From the NCBI RefSeq assembly GCF_013416775.1, contig NZ_SZVI01000013.1, forward strand, positions 186,001 through 250,000: a stretch of 64,000 nt of DNA, in the 5' to 3' direction. The position numbers and the translations under genes were made by a program. The notes below the pieces were generated by a model. That model saw only the letters and a list, made by a program, of their open reading frames with translations. It searched no databases and was not told the DNA's origin. Of the stretch, positions 16,334 through 25,850 are shown one piece after another; position 1 is the stretch's first letter, and each line of letters opens with the position of its first letter. The DNA comes from Rhodoferax sp. BLA1. GTDB lineage: Bacteria; Pseudomonadota; Gammaproteobacteria; Burkholderiales; Burkholderiaceae_C.

Positions 16334-17761
16334 TTAAGACTCACCCCGGCTCACGCTGTCGCCGTCGTTGGGGCGCAGGGTCCAGAACAACAGGGACGAG
16401 AGCAAGGTCAAGCCACCCAGGGTGAGAAACGCGTGGTGGATGGCGCTGGTCACCGCCGGGGCATTGGTCTGGGGCAGGCCCGCCAGGTAAAAACCGGTCA
16501 CCAGCGAACCACAGGCCAGGCCAAAACTCAAGGACATCTGCTGCAAGGTGCTGGCCAGCGTGCTGGCCATGGCGGTGTCCTTGTCCTCAATGTCAGCATA
16601 GGCCATGGTGTTCATGCTGGAAAACTGCAAGGAGTTGAACAGCCCCATCAGCAAGCCCAGCAACACAATCAAAGCGATCGGTGTGCCCACCCCCACCAGG
16701 CTGTAGCAGGCAATGGTGCAGCCCACCAGCACGGTGTTGACGATCAGCACCTGGCGGTAACCAAAACGCCGCAGCATCCAGGCGGCAACCATCTTCATGC
16801 CCATGGCCGCAGCGGCGGCGGGCATCATCAGCAGACCCGACTGCCAGGCCGGCAAGCCCAAACCCACCTGATACAACAGCGGCAGCAAAAACGGCATGCC
16901 ACCCACACCGAGCCGGGTCACAAAACCACCCAGCACCGACACCCGAAAGGTGCGTACCAACAGCAAGGAGAGGCGCAGCAGCGGGTGTGGCCAGCCCAGC
17001 GCGTGCCAGACGTAGGCGCCCAGCAGGCTCAGGGACAGCAGCAGCACCCCCAGCGCCTCGGTGGTGCTCAGGGTGTGTTCACCAAACACCTCCAGCAGCC
17101 ACGACAGCAGCGCCACACCACTGCCAAACAGCAGCAGCCCGCGCACATCGAGTGGGGTGCGGGTGTCACTGCGGTAGTCGGGCATGTAGCGGTGGCCAAA
17201 CCACAGAGCGGCCAGCCCCACCGGCACATTGACAAAAAAGATGTCGCGCCAGCTCAGCCAGTGCACGATCAGCCCACCCACCGTGGGGCCCAGTAAAGGC
17301 CCGAGCAGGGCCGGAATGATGACAAAGTTCATTGCCCGCAACAATTCCCCCTTGGAGAAGGTGCGCACAACGGCCAAACGCCCGACCGGCATCATCATCG
17401 CCGCCGCAATGCCCTGCGGCACGCGCGCGGCCACCAGCATTGGCGCGTTCACCGCCAGACCGCAGGCCACCGACGACAGGATGAACAGCATCAAAGCCGA
17501 CATGAACACCCGGCGGCTGCCATAACGCTCGGCCAGCCAGCCACTCACCGGGATACTCACCGCCAGACTCAGGATGTAACTGGTCACCACCGCCTTGAGG
17601 CTCAGCGGGGTCACGCCCAGGCTGGCCGCCATCGCGGGAATACCGGTGTTGACGATGGTGGCGTCGAGCTGCTCCATGAACAGCGCGGTGGCCACCACCC
17701 AGGGCAGGTAACGTTTGGTGGTGGCCTGCGCCACGCCCGGCTCTTGCACACCGGTGCTCAT
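16334..17761 (-). CDS. DHA2 (EmrB/QacA) family MFS drug-type exporter
   Basis: A 475-residue inner-membrane protein with about 14 hydrophobic segments. It has the DHA2 N-terminal motif MEQLDATIVNTGIPAMAASL, the motif-A-like loop GWLAERYGSRRVFM, and later GPTVGG. It is probably a proton-driven multidrug exporter of the 14-TM EmrB type. No EmrA membrane-fusion partner is adjacent, so direct export across the inner membrane is likely; the substrate is not determinable. The ATG at 17761 removes a leader that would overlap the TPR gene upstream by 41 bp; that gene ends 34 bp before it in the same direction. Confidence 0.88.
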   Translation of the reverse strand: MSTGVQEPGVAQATTKRYLPWVVATALFMEQLDATIVNTGIPAMAASLGVTPLSLKAVVTSYILSLAVSIPVSGWLAERYGSRRVFMSALMLFILSSVACGLAVNAPMLVAARVPQGIAAAMMMPVGRLAVVRTFSKGELLRAMNFVIIPALLGPLLGPTVGGLIVHWLSWRDIFFVNVPVGLAALWFGHRYMPDYRSDTRTPLDVRGLLLFGSGVALLSWLLEVFGEHTLSTTEALGVLLLSLSLLGAYVWHALGWPHPLLRLSLLLVRTFRVSVLGGFVTRLGVGGMPFLLPLLYQVGLGLPAWQSGLLMMPAAAAAMGMKMVAAWMLRRFGYRQVLIVNTVLVGCTIACYSLVGVGTPIALIVLLGLLMGLFNSLQFSSMNTMAYADIEDKDTAMASTLASTLQQMSLSFGLACGSLVTGFYLAGLPQTNAPAVTSAIHHAFLTLGGLTLLSSLLFWTLRPNDGDSVSRGES

Positions 17762-17795
17762 GGCACACACCGGTGAAAAGCGGGGCGCAACAGCC

Positions 17796-19190
17796 TCAGC
17801 AAGCCCGCTGACCCGCGGTGTTTTGCAAAGCCTCACGCACCGCCTGAATCACCGGCGCCCAACCGCCTTCCAGCGACTGGCGAAACAGCTGCAAGGCGCC
17901 GGGGTACCAGGGTGAATCGCTGCGTTGCTCAAGCCAACGCCAGTCGGTCATGAAGGCAGGCAACAGCACCCAGCAGGGTTTGCCCAGCGCACCGGCCAGA
18001 TGCGCCACCGCGGTGTCCACACTGATCACCAAATCCAGCTGCGTGATGATGGCGGCGGTGTCGGCAAAGTTGCCCAGCTCAGGGGCCAGGTTGATCAGCG
18101 GCTGGGCCGACTGCAGCCGACGCACCTCTTGTTCACCCAAGCCTTTTTGCAGGCTGAAAAACTGCACGCCGGGCACCTCCCACAGGGGTGCCAGTGTCTG
18201 CAGACCCGGCAACGAGCGCTGGCTGTCGTTGCCAAAAGCCGGGTTGCCCTGCCAGACCAGCCCCACCCGCAAGGCAGGTGGCAGATTCAGGCGCTTGACC
18301 TGCTGACTCCAACGCTCGGCTTTGGCGGGCGGCACCGCCAGATAGGGCAGCTTGGCAGGAATGGTGTCGAGCTGGGTGCCCACGTAGTGCGGCAGGCTCA
18401 TCACCGGTACCCAATAGTCCCAATCGCTGGCCGACACATCGTCGTTGAAACCAAATACCTCACCCACCCCGTCCAGCGTCTGCAGCAGCTCCTTGAGCTC
18501 GGGGTGGCACAACATGTCGACATGGTCGGCGCCCAGGCGCCGCAGCTCCGCAACATACCGGCAAAACTGGATCATGTCGCCAAAACCAGCCTCGTACACC
18601 ACCAGCACCGCACGGTTGGCCAGTGACTGGCCTTTCCAGCGGCGGCAGCGCAGGCGCATCTCAATCGGCTGGTACCAGTCGCGGAATTCCAGGTGGAACC
18701 AGCCCTCGGTGTAGCGGCCTTTGCGCAGCAGCAGGCAGGCCAGGTTGAAATGGGCACTGGCATGCTGCGGGTCAAGCTGCAGCGCGGTGTGCAGGCATTT
18801 TTCGGCCTCGTCGTCGCGGTGGCTCTGGGCCAACAAAGCACCCAGGTTGCACCAGGTGCCCGGCAAAGACGGGTCCACCTCCAGCGCCCGGCGGTAAGCG
18901 GCCTCGGCGGCATGGAAGAGCTTAAGCTCGGCCAACAAGGCGCCAAAGTTCAGGTGGATACGGGCGTTGTCGGGCTGCAGCTCAATGGCCAGCTCGTAGT
19001 GGCGCACAGCCTCACTCATGCTGCCACGCCGATCCAGCAGCCAGGCCAGATTGGCATGGGCCTCGGCCAGCCCAGGGGCCAGGTCCAGCGCGTTCATCAG
19101 AAGCGCCTCGGCAGTGTCGTATTGGTCTGACTTGAGGGCGGAGCTGCTTTGTGCAAAAAGCGCTTCGGCCTGTTCTAGCGATGTGTTCAT
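17796..19190 (-). CDS. TPR-repeat protein with C-terminal glycosyltransferase-9-like domain
   Basis: A 464-residue protein. The first ~170 residues hold four to five 34-residue tetratricopeptide repeats (for example AEAHANLAWLLDRRGSMSEA). The remainder resembles heptosyltransferase/GT9-type nucleotide-sugar domains, with VGLVWQGNPAFGND and the sugar-donor-site segment DLVISVDTAVAHLAGALG near 390. TPR-GT fusions of this sort are common in Comamonadaceae and are thought to modify surface glycans or proteins. No lipopolysaccharide or flagellar genes are adjacent to refine the target. The ATG at 19190 gives a clean TPR start. Confidence 0.8.
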   Translation of the reverse strand: MNTSLEQAEALFAQSSSALKSDQYDTAEALLMNALDLAPGLAEAHANLAWLLDRRGSMSEAVRHYELAIELQPDNARIHLNFGALLAELKLFHAAEAAYRRALEVDPSLPGTWCNLGALLAQSHRDDEAEKCLHTALQLDPQHASAHFNLACLLLRKGRYTEGWFHLEFRDWYQPIEMRLRCRRWKGQSLANRAVLVVYEAGFGDMIQFCRYVAELRRLGADHVDMLCHPELKELLQTLDGVGEVFGFNDDVSASDWDYWVPVMSLPHYVGTQLDTIPAKLPYLAVPPAKAERWSQQVKRLNLPPALRVGLVWQGNPAFGNDSQRSLPGLQTLAPLWEVPGVQFFSLQKGLGEQEVRRLQSAQPLINLAPELGNFADTAAIITQLDLVISVDTAVAHLAGALGKPCWVLLPAFMTDWRWLEQRSDSPWYPGALQLFRQSLEGGWAPVIQAVREALQNTAGQRAC

Positions 19191-19279
19191 GGTGGTGCTA
19201 CTGTAAAACCCTTGGGTTCATCCAACGGTACGCCGAGCCTGATGTTCAAATGTCATCGACGTGCAACAGATATTTTCCA

Positions 19280-20386
19280 TCATTTCAGTAGGGTTAAAGC
19301 CAATGGACCTCCATCACACAGGCCATCTGACAGCATCAACAGCTGGTAGCGGCCTGAGGTTTCCTGCAACACCGTGAGCGCCTCGGGTTTGATCTCGGCA
19401 TCACAGCGGCGCAGTTTGACCGCCCCCAGGTCCAGCCTGGCCAGCAGCTGGGGCTGCACCAGACCCGGTCTGGTTTTGCCGTCCCAGTGAAAAATGGCCC
19501 AGCCAACGGCCTCACTGTCACCGTCATCGTCGGGCCCGGCAAGAATCAAAACACCGTCGGACACCGCCACCATGTCACGGATGCCGCGGTGTGGCCCCAG
19601 GGCCAGCCGGGTCACCTGCGGCCGGGCGTCACCTCCCTCAAACAGCGCTTTTACGTCCACCGTAAAGATGAATGCGGCGCCATTGATCACCGGTCCACGA
19701 AAACCAAACATCAGCCGCCCATCCCGCATCGCCAAGCCTTCGATGTTGATGCCCTGCTGCCCACTCAGACCGGGCGCTTTCGGTGACGGCTCGGTGCCCA
19801 GGCATTTGCGCTCACCCACATAGGCTGCCAACTCGGGCTGGGCTTGCATCAGCGACCAGAGCCGCCCGGTCTGCACCTGGCTGGCGGGCACAGCACGGCC
19901 CGTGGCCGGGTCCAGTCGCAAGCGCAACACAAAGCGGCTGTCGGGGTTGCTGGCACAGTCAGCACGTTTGGCCGAGTGTGAGCCGGTGATGTACACATAC
20001 TGGCCATCGGTGGCGGCGCCCTCGGCGTCAAGTTCACCCTGCAAGCCCTTGAAATTGAAGGCTTGTGGGTCTGGCACCAGACTGCCCTCTTTCACCGTGG
20101 CAAACCCCGCCTGCGTGCCCTCGTCAAAAGCCACCAGGCAAACCCGCTGCTGGCTGGCATTCACGGTGCAGGCGATGCCACTGGCCGACTGCCGGATTTT
20201 CTGCAGCTTTTTGGCCTTGACGTCAAAGGCAAAACCGTCGCCACTGTCTAGGATCGGGCCGCTGGGCGCCACCACAGGCGCCTGCGCCGGAGATGGGGTC
20301 TGGGCAAGCGTCAAACCGCAACACAACAGCAGCAACATGCCCACAGCTGCGGCAACGTGATGTACACAGGATCGGTTCCGTTTCAT
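19280..20386 (-). CDS. Secreted DUF3616-like protein
   Basis: A 368-residue protein with an N-terminal signal peptide (basic MKRNR, hydrophobic core, cleavage likely after LTLAQ near residue 30), so it is exported to the periplasm. The mature part has features of DUF3616: an early LDSGDGFAFD segment, GELDAEGAATDG followed by YITGSHS, and later IEGLAMRDGRLMFGFRGP. These suggest a beta-propeller-like fold. Function is unknown. The start codon overlaps the recD stop (ATGA at 20383), so it is tied to the recCBD transcript, an odd coupling of a secreted protein to a DNA-repair operon. Confidence 0.72.
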   Translation of the reverse strand: MKRNRSCVHHVAAAVGMLLLLCCGLTLAQTPSPAQAPVVAPSGPILDSGDGFAFDVKAKKLQKIRQSASGIACTVNASQQRVCLVAFDEGTQAGFATVKEGSLVPDPQAFNFKGLQGELDAEGAATDGQYVYITGSHSAKRADCASNPDSRFVLRLRLDPATGRAVPASQVQTGRLWSLMQAQPELAAYVGERKCLGTEPSPKAPGLSGQQGINIEGLAMRDGRLMFGFRGPVINGAAFIFTVDVKALFEGGDARPQVTRLALGPHRGIRDMVAVSDGVLILAGPDDDGDSEAVGWAIFHWDGKTRPGLVQPQLLARLDLGAVKLRRCDAEIKPEALTVLQETSGRYQLLMLSDGLCDGGPLALTLLK

Positions 20387-22239
20387 GTCTTGGCCTCCAT
20401 GCTCAAACCACCACTGCGCAGAATTTTGGCCGCCACCGCCTGGCGTAACACCCCGGCCTGTGGCACGACCAGGGTCAGCTGGCTTTTGGCGCGGGTGATG
20501 CCGGTGTAGAGCAGCTCACGGGTCAACACCGGGGTCATACGCTCGGGCAAAACGAGTGCCACCTGGTCAAACTCGGAGCCCTGCGACTTGTGCACCGTCA
20601 TGGCCAACACGGTTTCGATAGCGTCCAGGCGGCTTGGCAGCACCCAGCGCACACCCATCACCCCATCCGGGCCAGCAGCCGCAAAAGCCACGCGCAGGCC
20701 ACGGGTGCTGGGCAGGCACAGGCCCACGTCACCGTTCATGAGGCCCAGGTTGTAGTCGTTGCGCGTCACCATCACCGGGCGGCCCGGGTACCAACCCTCC
20801 AGCGGAAAGCCCAGCGCGCGCGCCAGGCTGCGGTTGAGCGCCAGCACACCGGCCGGGCCCTCGCGCAGGGCACACAAGACCTGAAAACGCCCCAGTGCCT
20901 TGAGCAGCAGCAAGGCTTGTTCATCGTCACACACCTTTGATTCGGCTTGCAGCGCCAACAGGCTGGCTAGCGTGGGCTGCCAGGCGGCCAAGACCAGCGC
21001 CGCCAGACCCGCATCACTGCCAAGGTCGGGTTGCAGCCGCGTCACACTGGTCTCTTGTGTGTTGGACCAGCGCGGCGTGGCCTCCCACAACGCCGCCACG
21101 ACCTGCCGGTCACCCGCATTCACCGCACTGGCCCACTGGCCAATCAAGCTGTTGGCCGCAAAACGATGGCTGTGGCGCAGCATCACCGTCTGTTGCGCCA
21201 GTACCGAGCCCGCGCCAGCCCAGAGACGCACATCCTGGCCGGTGTGGCGCTGCAACCATTGCACCGTCTCTGCGCTGTAGCCACCGGCCTGGGCACCGGC
21301 ACAGAGCTGGCCCATCACCGCACCAGCCTCGACCGAGGCCAGCTGGTCCTTGTCACCGAGCAGGATCAGGCTGGCGCTCAAGGGCACGGCGGCCATCAGC
21401 CGCGCCATGAGTTCAAGGTCAATCATCGAGGCCTCGTCCACCACCACCACATCCAATGCCAGCTGCGGTGCGGCGCTGGCCAGCACCGCCGCGCGCACCT
21501 GCAGCAGCTTGTGCAGGGTCTGCGCCTGGGTCGGGATATGGGCCTGCATGGCCAGCGGCAGGCGCTGGATAGCTTGTGAAATGGACTCACCCAGGCGCGC
21601 AGCCGCCTTGCCGGTGGGCGCCGCCAGCGCAATACGTAAGGGCCGACTGGCCTGCGACTGCAGCAGCGCCAACAGCCGCACCACGGTGGTGGTTTTGCCG
21701 GTGCCCGGGCCGCCAGTGATCAGGGTGAAACGCCCACGTGCTGCGAGAGCGCAAGCCACCTTTTGCCAATCCGGCGCCACGCTGATATCGGCGTTGGCTG
21801 CGGGTCCACGCTCAAACAGGCTGTCGAGCGCCTGCGCCAGCCCCTCGGGCACCACACAAGGCTGGGCCAGCCGCGCCAGGATCGAGCTGCGAATGGCTTG
21901 TTCGGCCACCCAGTTGCGTCGCAAATACAGGCGTGTGCCGTCCAGCACCAAAGGGCTGGCTTCACCTTGGCACCAGGGCAGGCTGCTGGCGGCATCGGCC
22001 AAATCACTCGGCAGAGTCGCTTGCCAGCGGGCTTCCAAGCCCAGGGCCAAGACGCCGCTCTGGCGCAACAGGTCCAAGTCCAGGCAAGCATGGCCACGAC
22101 CAAACTGGTGGCTGGTCAGCGCGGCCAGCCAGGCGTGGCGCACATCCTCACTGGGTTGGGCCTGATGCAGGTAACGCGCAAAAGCGAGGTCGAGCGCGGT
22201 AAGCGGCAGCTCCGGCTCGACAACGCCAAATAGGTCCAT
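20383..22239 (-). CDS. recD: Exodeoxyribonuclease V subunit alpha (RecD helicase)
   Basis: A ~618-residue SF1B 5'-3' helicase of the RecBCD complex. The Walker A motif is ITGGPGTGKTTTVVRLL near residue 175, followed by VVVDEASMIDLELM (Walker B) and LLGDKDQLASVEAGAV. The C-terminal UvrD-like motif is MTVHKSQGSEFDQVALVLP. The ATG at 22239 has GAGG eight bases upstream; an in-frame TTG at 22257 overlapping the recB stop is an alternative. It acts with RecB and RecC in double-strand-break processing and degradation of foreign DNA. Confidence 0.94.
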   Translation of the reverse strand: MDLFGVVEPELPLTALDLAFARYLHQAQPSEDVRHAWLAALTSHQFGRGHACLDLDLLRQSGVLALGLEARWQATLPSDLADAASSLPWCQGEASPLVLDGTRLYLRRNWVAEQAIRSSILARLAQPCVVPEGLAQALDSLFERGPAANADISVAPDWQKVACALAARGRFTLITGGPGTGKTTTVVRLLALLQSQASRPLRIALAAPTGKAAARLGESISQAIQRLPLAMQAHIPTQAQTLHKLLQVRAAVLASAAPQLALDVVVVDEASMIDLELMARLMAAVPLSASLILLGDKDQLASVEAGAVMGQLCAGAQAGGYSAETVQWLQRHTGQDVRLWAGAGSVLAQQTVMLRHSHRFAANSLIGQWASAVNAGDRQVVAALWEATPRWSNTQETSVTRLQPDLGSDAGLAALVLAAWQPTLASLLALQAESKVCDDEQALLLLKALGRFQVLCALREGPAGVLALNRSLARALGFPLEGWYPGRPVMVTRNDYNLGLMNGDVGLCLPSTRGLRVAFAAAGPDGVMGVRWVLPSRLDAIETVLAMTVHKSQGSEFDQVALVLPERMTPVLTRELLYTGITRAKSQLTLVVPQAGVLRQAVAAKILRSGGLSMEAKT

Positions 22240-22253
22240 CACGATGGCCTCGT

Positions 22254-25200
22254 TCAAAGCGCCACCTCCACCTGGGCAAACACGGCATCCAGCGCCTCGA
22301 TCAAGGCCACGGGCGGGCTCACATGCAGCAGGCCGCAGCCTGGCTGGTCGATGCCGCGTAGGAACAGGTACAGGGCGCCGCCCAGGTGTTGGGCAGGGTC
22401 GTAGTCGGGCAAACGGCTTTTGAGCAGCCGGTGCAGCGCCAGCAGGTACAGCGCGGCCTGCACGTCGTAGCGGTGATGCAGCATGGCTTGTTGTAGTTGC
22501 TCAGGCAGGTAAGCCGCCAACCGATTGGACTTGTAATCCAGCACGTAGTAGCGCTCCTGGTGCAACAGCACCAGATCCATGAAGCCGGTCAACATGCCTT
22601 GTAACTGGCGGCGTTGCAAGGGCGCGCGGGACTGATCGGGCCAGATCTGGCGGGTGATCAAGGCATCCAGGTCTTCGCTGGCTAAGTGGTGTACCGGCAG
22701 GTTAAAGCCCATTTCGGGCCACATGTCCTGAACCTTGATGTCACTTAAATTGATAGCTGTCTGCCCTTGATTTATGAGGGCTAGAGGCAGATTTGACTTC
22801 GCAATCAAATCGACCCAAGTCTCCAACAACGCGCTATGTGTGGGGCTCAGGTGGTGGCGCTGGCTTAAGCGCGCCAGCAGGGTGTGCCAGAGCTGGGCCA
22901 GCGGGGACGGGTCAGCGTCTGTGGCTGTGCCAGCAGGCCAGCCGTGCACCGCCTGCCACTCCAGCAGGTCGTGCAACAAGGTGCCGTAACGGCTGCCCGC
23001 CGGGAAGTCGTTGAAGCGGGGAACCTCACTCAGCAAGTCGGGCCCTGCCGGGTTGGCGATACCCTGGTCCTCGTCAAGCAGCAGACTGTCGGTCTGGGCG
23101 TCCAGCAGGCGTTCATCCCGCTCACTGGGCAGCGCTGCAGACGCGCCGTGCGCCAAATCGCGCGTGAGTGCGCTGAAACTGGCAGTCCACCAGCGGTTGT
23201 AGATCAGCCGCTGCGGCACCCGTGCACTCTGCGGCGCTTTGACCTCGACCACCGGCTGGTACACGCTGTTTTCAGGTTCGGGTGCAGTCAACACCGCGAT
23301 ATGTTCACCCGCCCAGGCTTGCAATTTGTCCCACAGATCGTCTGGCGTACTTCGTCCCAGCAGGCTGGAGATAGCACTTTTGACCTGGGGAGTTTTGCCA
23401 TCCACGTCCCCTTTGACCTGGGCCACACCGAGCCACAGCGCCTGTTTGGCGCGCGTCAGCGCCACATAGAGCAGGCGGATGTCTTCACTGAGGCGCTCGG
23501 CATCATCGCGGCCACTGTCCTTGTCCTCGGCGCGATAGAGCGAGATGAAGGGCAAAAACACCAGCGGGTACTCCAGCCCCTTGGATTTGTGCAGCGTGAC
23601 CACCTGCACCAGGTTGGCGTCACTCTCCAGCCGCAGCTGCGCGGCCTCACCACTGGCCTGCGGGCGGTGCAACTGTTCTTCGAGGTAACGGATCAAAGCG
23701 CCCTCACCTTGCACCTGCAGGCTGGCCGCTTGCAACAGCTCACCCAGATGCAGCAGGTTGGTCAGGGCACGTTCACCCTGACTTGGGTCTTGTAACAGGC
23801 GTTGGGCCAGGCCCTGGTCGTGCAACAGGCGGTACAACATCGGCAGAAAACCCTGGGCGCGCCAGACACGTTGCCACTGCAGAAACTGCTCGACCAGGGT
23901 GTCCCAGGCCGCCTCATCGGCCAGCAGCGTGTCGAGTGCGCCCCAACCCAGCGACCAGGTGGGGGTGGCCAAGGCAGCGCGTACCAATCGGTTGGAACCC
24001 GGGCTGGCCACCGCACGCAGCATTCGCCACAAGTCCTTGGCCTGCTGGCTGTCAAACACGCTGTTGCGCTCGGACAGGTAAACACTGCGTACGCCACGCT
24101 GCGTCAGCGCCTGGCGGATCGCTGCCGCCTCGTTCCAGTTGCGCACCAGCACCGCCATGTCACCACTTTGCGCCGCGCCACCTTGCAACAGCACCACCAT
24201 CTGGCTGGCAAACACCGCAGCCATCTGATCCAGAAAATCGTCCTTGGTCGGGGTCTTGGCAAACGGCTGGTGCCATACCGTCATCGCCACCTGCGGCTGC
24301 CCGGCCACCTGCAGCGGCTGAATGCTGGGGTTGCGGGCGGCCACCGGCACAAAAGGCACGCTGCCAAAGGGCTGGTGCGCCTGGCCAAACACCCGGTTCA
24401 CCGCCGCCACCACACCAGACGTCGAGCGGAAATTGCCCGGCAGGTTGTAGATGCCCTGGGCCTGCTCACGCGCGAGCAGGTAGGTGGCCAGGTCGGCACC
24501 GCGAAAGCTGTAGATCGCCTGTTTGGGGTCACCAATCATGATCAGGCCGGTGCCTGTTGAAGAAATCGGGCTGTAGCCCTGGTCTTCATTGGGCACATCG
24601 CTATAAATTTTGCGCAAGCTGCCAAACTGCCAGGGGTCGGTGTCCTGAAACTCGTCGACCAGCGCCACCGGGTACTGGGCGCGAATCGCTGCCGCCAGCC
24701 GCCCGTCGGGCGCCTGCAAGGCGCGGTACAGGTTTTGCAGCAGATCAGAAAAGTCAAACTGTGCGGCCTGCGCCTTGGCGCGTTGGTAACTCCGTTGCAC
24801 CTCTTGTGCCGCATGGGCCAGCAAGTCGGCCACCACATCAGGCTCGGCGCTCAGATGGTCGGCCAGGGCTTCCAGTTGGACAAACACTGGCCATTGGTCA
24901 GAGGTTGCCCAGCCTTTGGCCACCAGGGTGCGGGTGGTGAAACGCTCTAGCGTGGTTGGGTCGATCTCGCCACCCTGGACCCAGTCGGCCATTTGGGCCA
25001 GCCAGCCGCTTAGCCAGTCCGGGCGATAGTTCTTCAAGATCTTCGCTGCCGCCACATCCTGCACGGCCTGAATCACCTCAGCTGTCCAGCCAAGCTGCGC
25101 CGGGCTTTCGAGTTCTTGTCGGCGTTGTTGCCAGGCCGCCCAGCGGGCCAGCAGCACATCGGGCGGGGTGGGTGCCGTCGCCAACGTTTGTGGGGCGCGG

Positions 25201-25850
25201 TCGAACTCGCGCCACAGCGCCTTGAGTTTGTCGAGCAGCGCCTGCGGGGTGTCACCCACGGCTTTGAGCGCGGCCAGGGTCTGGGTGTCCAACGCGTAAA
25301 ACCAGCGGCGCCAGTAGTCTTGGGTGGCCACGAGTTGCAGGCGTTCACCGTCTTCGACGCGGTTTTGGGTGAACAGGCTGGCGCTGTCAAACGCATGGGT
25401 TTTGAGCATACGGCTGCTCCAGCCGTGGATGGTGAAGATGGCCGCGTCGTCCATCCACTGCGCCGCCATGTCCAGCCGCTGGGCACAGACTGGCCAGTGT
25501 TCGGGCGCGATGCTGCTGCGCAGATCTTGCAAAAAGCCGTCCACCTTGGTCTCATCACCGGTCTGGAAAAACCGAGCTGACAGCGCCAGGCGCTCGCGGA
25601 TGCGTTCACGCAGCTCGGCGGTGGCGGCTTCGGTGAAGGTCATCACCAGAATTTGCGGCGGATACAGGCCGACATCGGGCTGGTCGGACTCGGCGGTGTG
25701 GCCCAGCACCAGGCGCACATACAACGCGGCCAGCGTCCAGGTTTTGCCGGTGCCGGCTGAGGCCTCGATCAGCTGCAGGCCATGCAGCGGCAGGGTCAGC
25801 GGGTTGAGTGTGTGTGTCACCGGCGACCTTGTGTTGGGGATGCTGCTCAT
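22254..25850 (-). CDS. recB: Exodeoxyribonuclease V subunit beta (RecB helicase-nuclease)
   Basis: A 1198-residue protein. The N-terminal helicase Walker A is EASAGTGKTWTLAAL (~29-43), with VDEFQDTDPWQF (Walker B/DEXQ) and IGDPKQAIYSFRGAD. The C-terminal nuclease domain shows GMLTGFMDLVL and YVLDYKSNRL, the RecB-family Asp and Asp-Tyr-Lys active site. The start overlaps the recC stop (ATGA). Residues about 1019-1033 (NLPLALINQGQTAINLS) come from a copy of the 42-bp repeat inserted in frame just before the nuclease domain; the rest of the motifs are intact, so the enzyme is probably active. Confidence 0.95.
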   Translation of the reverse strand: MSSIPNTRSPVTHTLNPLTLPLHGLQLIEASAGTGKTWTLAALYVRLVLGHTAESDQPDVGLYPPQILVMTFTEAATAELRERIRERLALSARFFQTGDETKVDGFLQDLRSSIAPEHWPVCAQRLDMAAQWMDDAAIFTIHGWSSRMLKTHAFDSASLFTQNRVEDGERLQLVATQDYWRRWFYALDTQTLAALKAVGDTPQALLDKLKALWREFDRAPQTLATAPTPPDVLLARWAAWQQRRQELESPAQLGWTAEVIQAVQDVAAAKILKNYRPDWLSGWLAQMADWVQGGEIDPTTLERFTTRTLVAKGWATSDQWPVFVQLEALADHLSAEPDVVADLLAHAAQEVQRSYQRAKAQAAQFDFSDLLQNLYRALQAPDGRLAAAIRAQYPVALVDEFQDTDPWQFGSLRKIYSDVPNEDQGYSPISSTGTGLIMIGDPKQAIYSFRGADLATYLLAREQAQGIYNLPGNFRSTSGVVAAVNRVFGQAHQPFGSVPFVPVAARNPSIQPLQVAGQPQVAMTVWHQPFAKTPTKDDFLDQMAAVFASQMVVLLQGGAAQSGDMAVLVRNWNEAAAIRQALTQRGVRSVYLSERNSVFDSQQAKDLWRMLRAVASPGSNRLVRAALATPTWSLGWGALDTLLADEAAWDTLVEQFLQWQRVWRAQGFLPMLYRLLHDQGLAQRLLQDPSQGERALTNLLHLGELLQAASLQVQGEGALIRYLEEQLHRPQASGEAAQLRLESDANLVQVVTLHKSKGLEYPLVFLPFISLYRAEDKDSGRDDAERLSEDIRLLYVALTRAKQALWLGVAQVKGDVDGKTPQVKSAISSLLGRSTPDDLWDKLQAWAGEHIAVLTAPEPENSVYQPVVEVKAPQSARVPQRLIYNRWWTASFSALTRDLAHGASAALPSERDERLLDAQTDSLLLDEDQGIANPAGPDLLSEVPRFNDFPAGSRYGTLLHDLLEWQAVHGWPAGTATDADPSPLAQLWHTLLARLSQRHHLSPTHSALLETWVDLIAKSNLPLALINQGQTAINLSDIKVQDMWPEMGFNLPVHHLASEDLDALITRQIWPDQSRAPLQRRQLQGMLTGFMDLVLLHQERYYVLDYKSNRLAAYLPEQLQQAMLHHRYDVQAALYLLALHRLLKSRLPDYDPAQHLGGALYLFLRGIDQPGCGLLHVSPPVALIEALDAVFAQVEVAL
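22753..22794 (+). repeat. 42-bp palindromic repeat, copy 7, in frame inside recB
   Basis: AATTG-ATAGCT-GTCT-GCCCTT-GATTTATG-AGGGC-TAGAGGC-AGATTT: a well-preserved copy on the strand opposite to recB. It is read through as PLALINQGQTAINL in the linker between the helicase and nuclease domains. Confidence 0.8.
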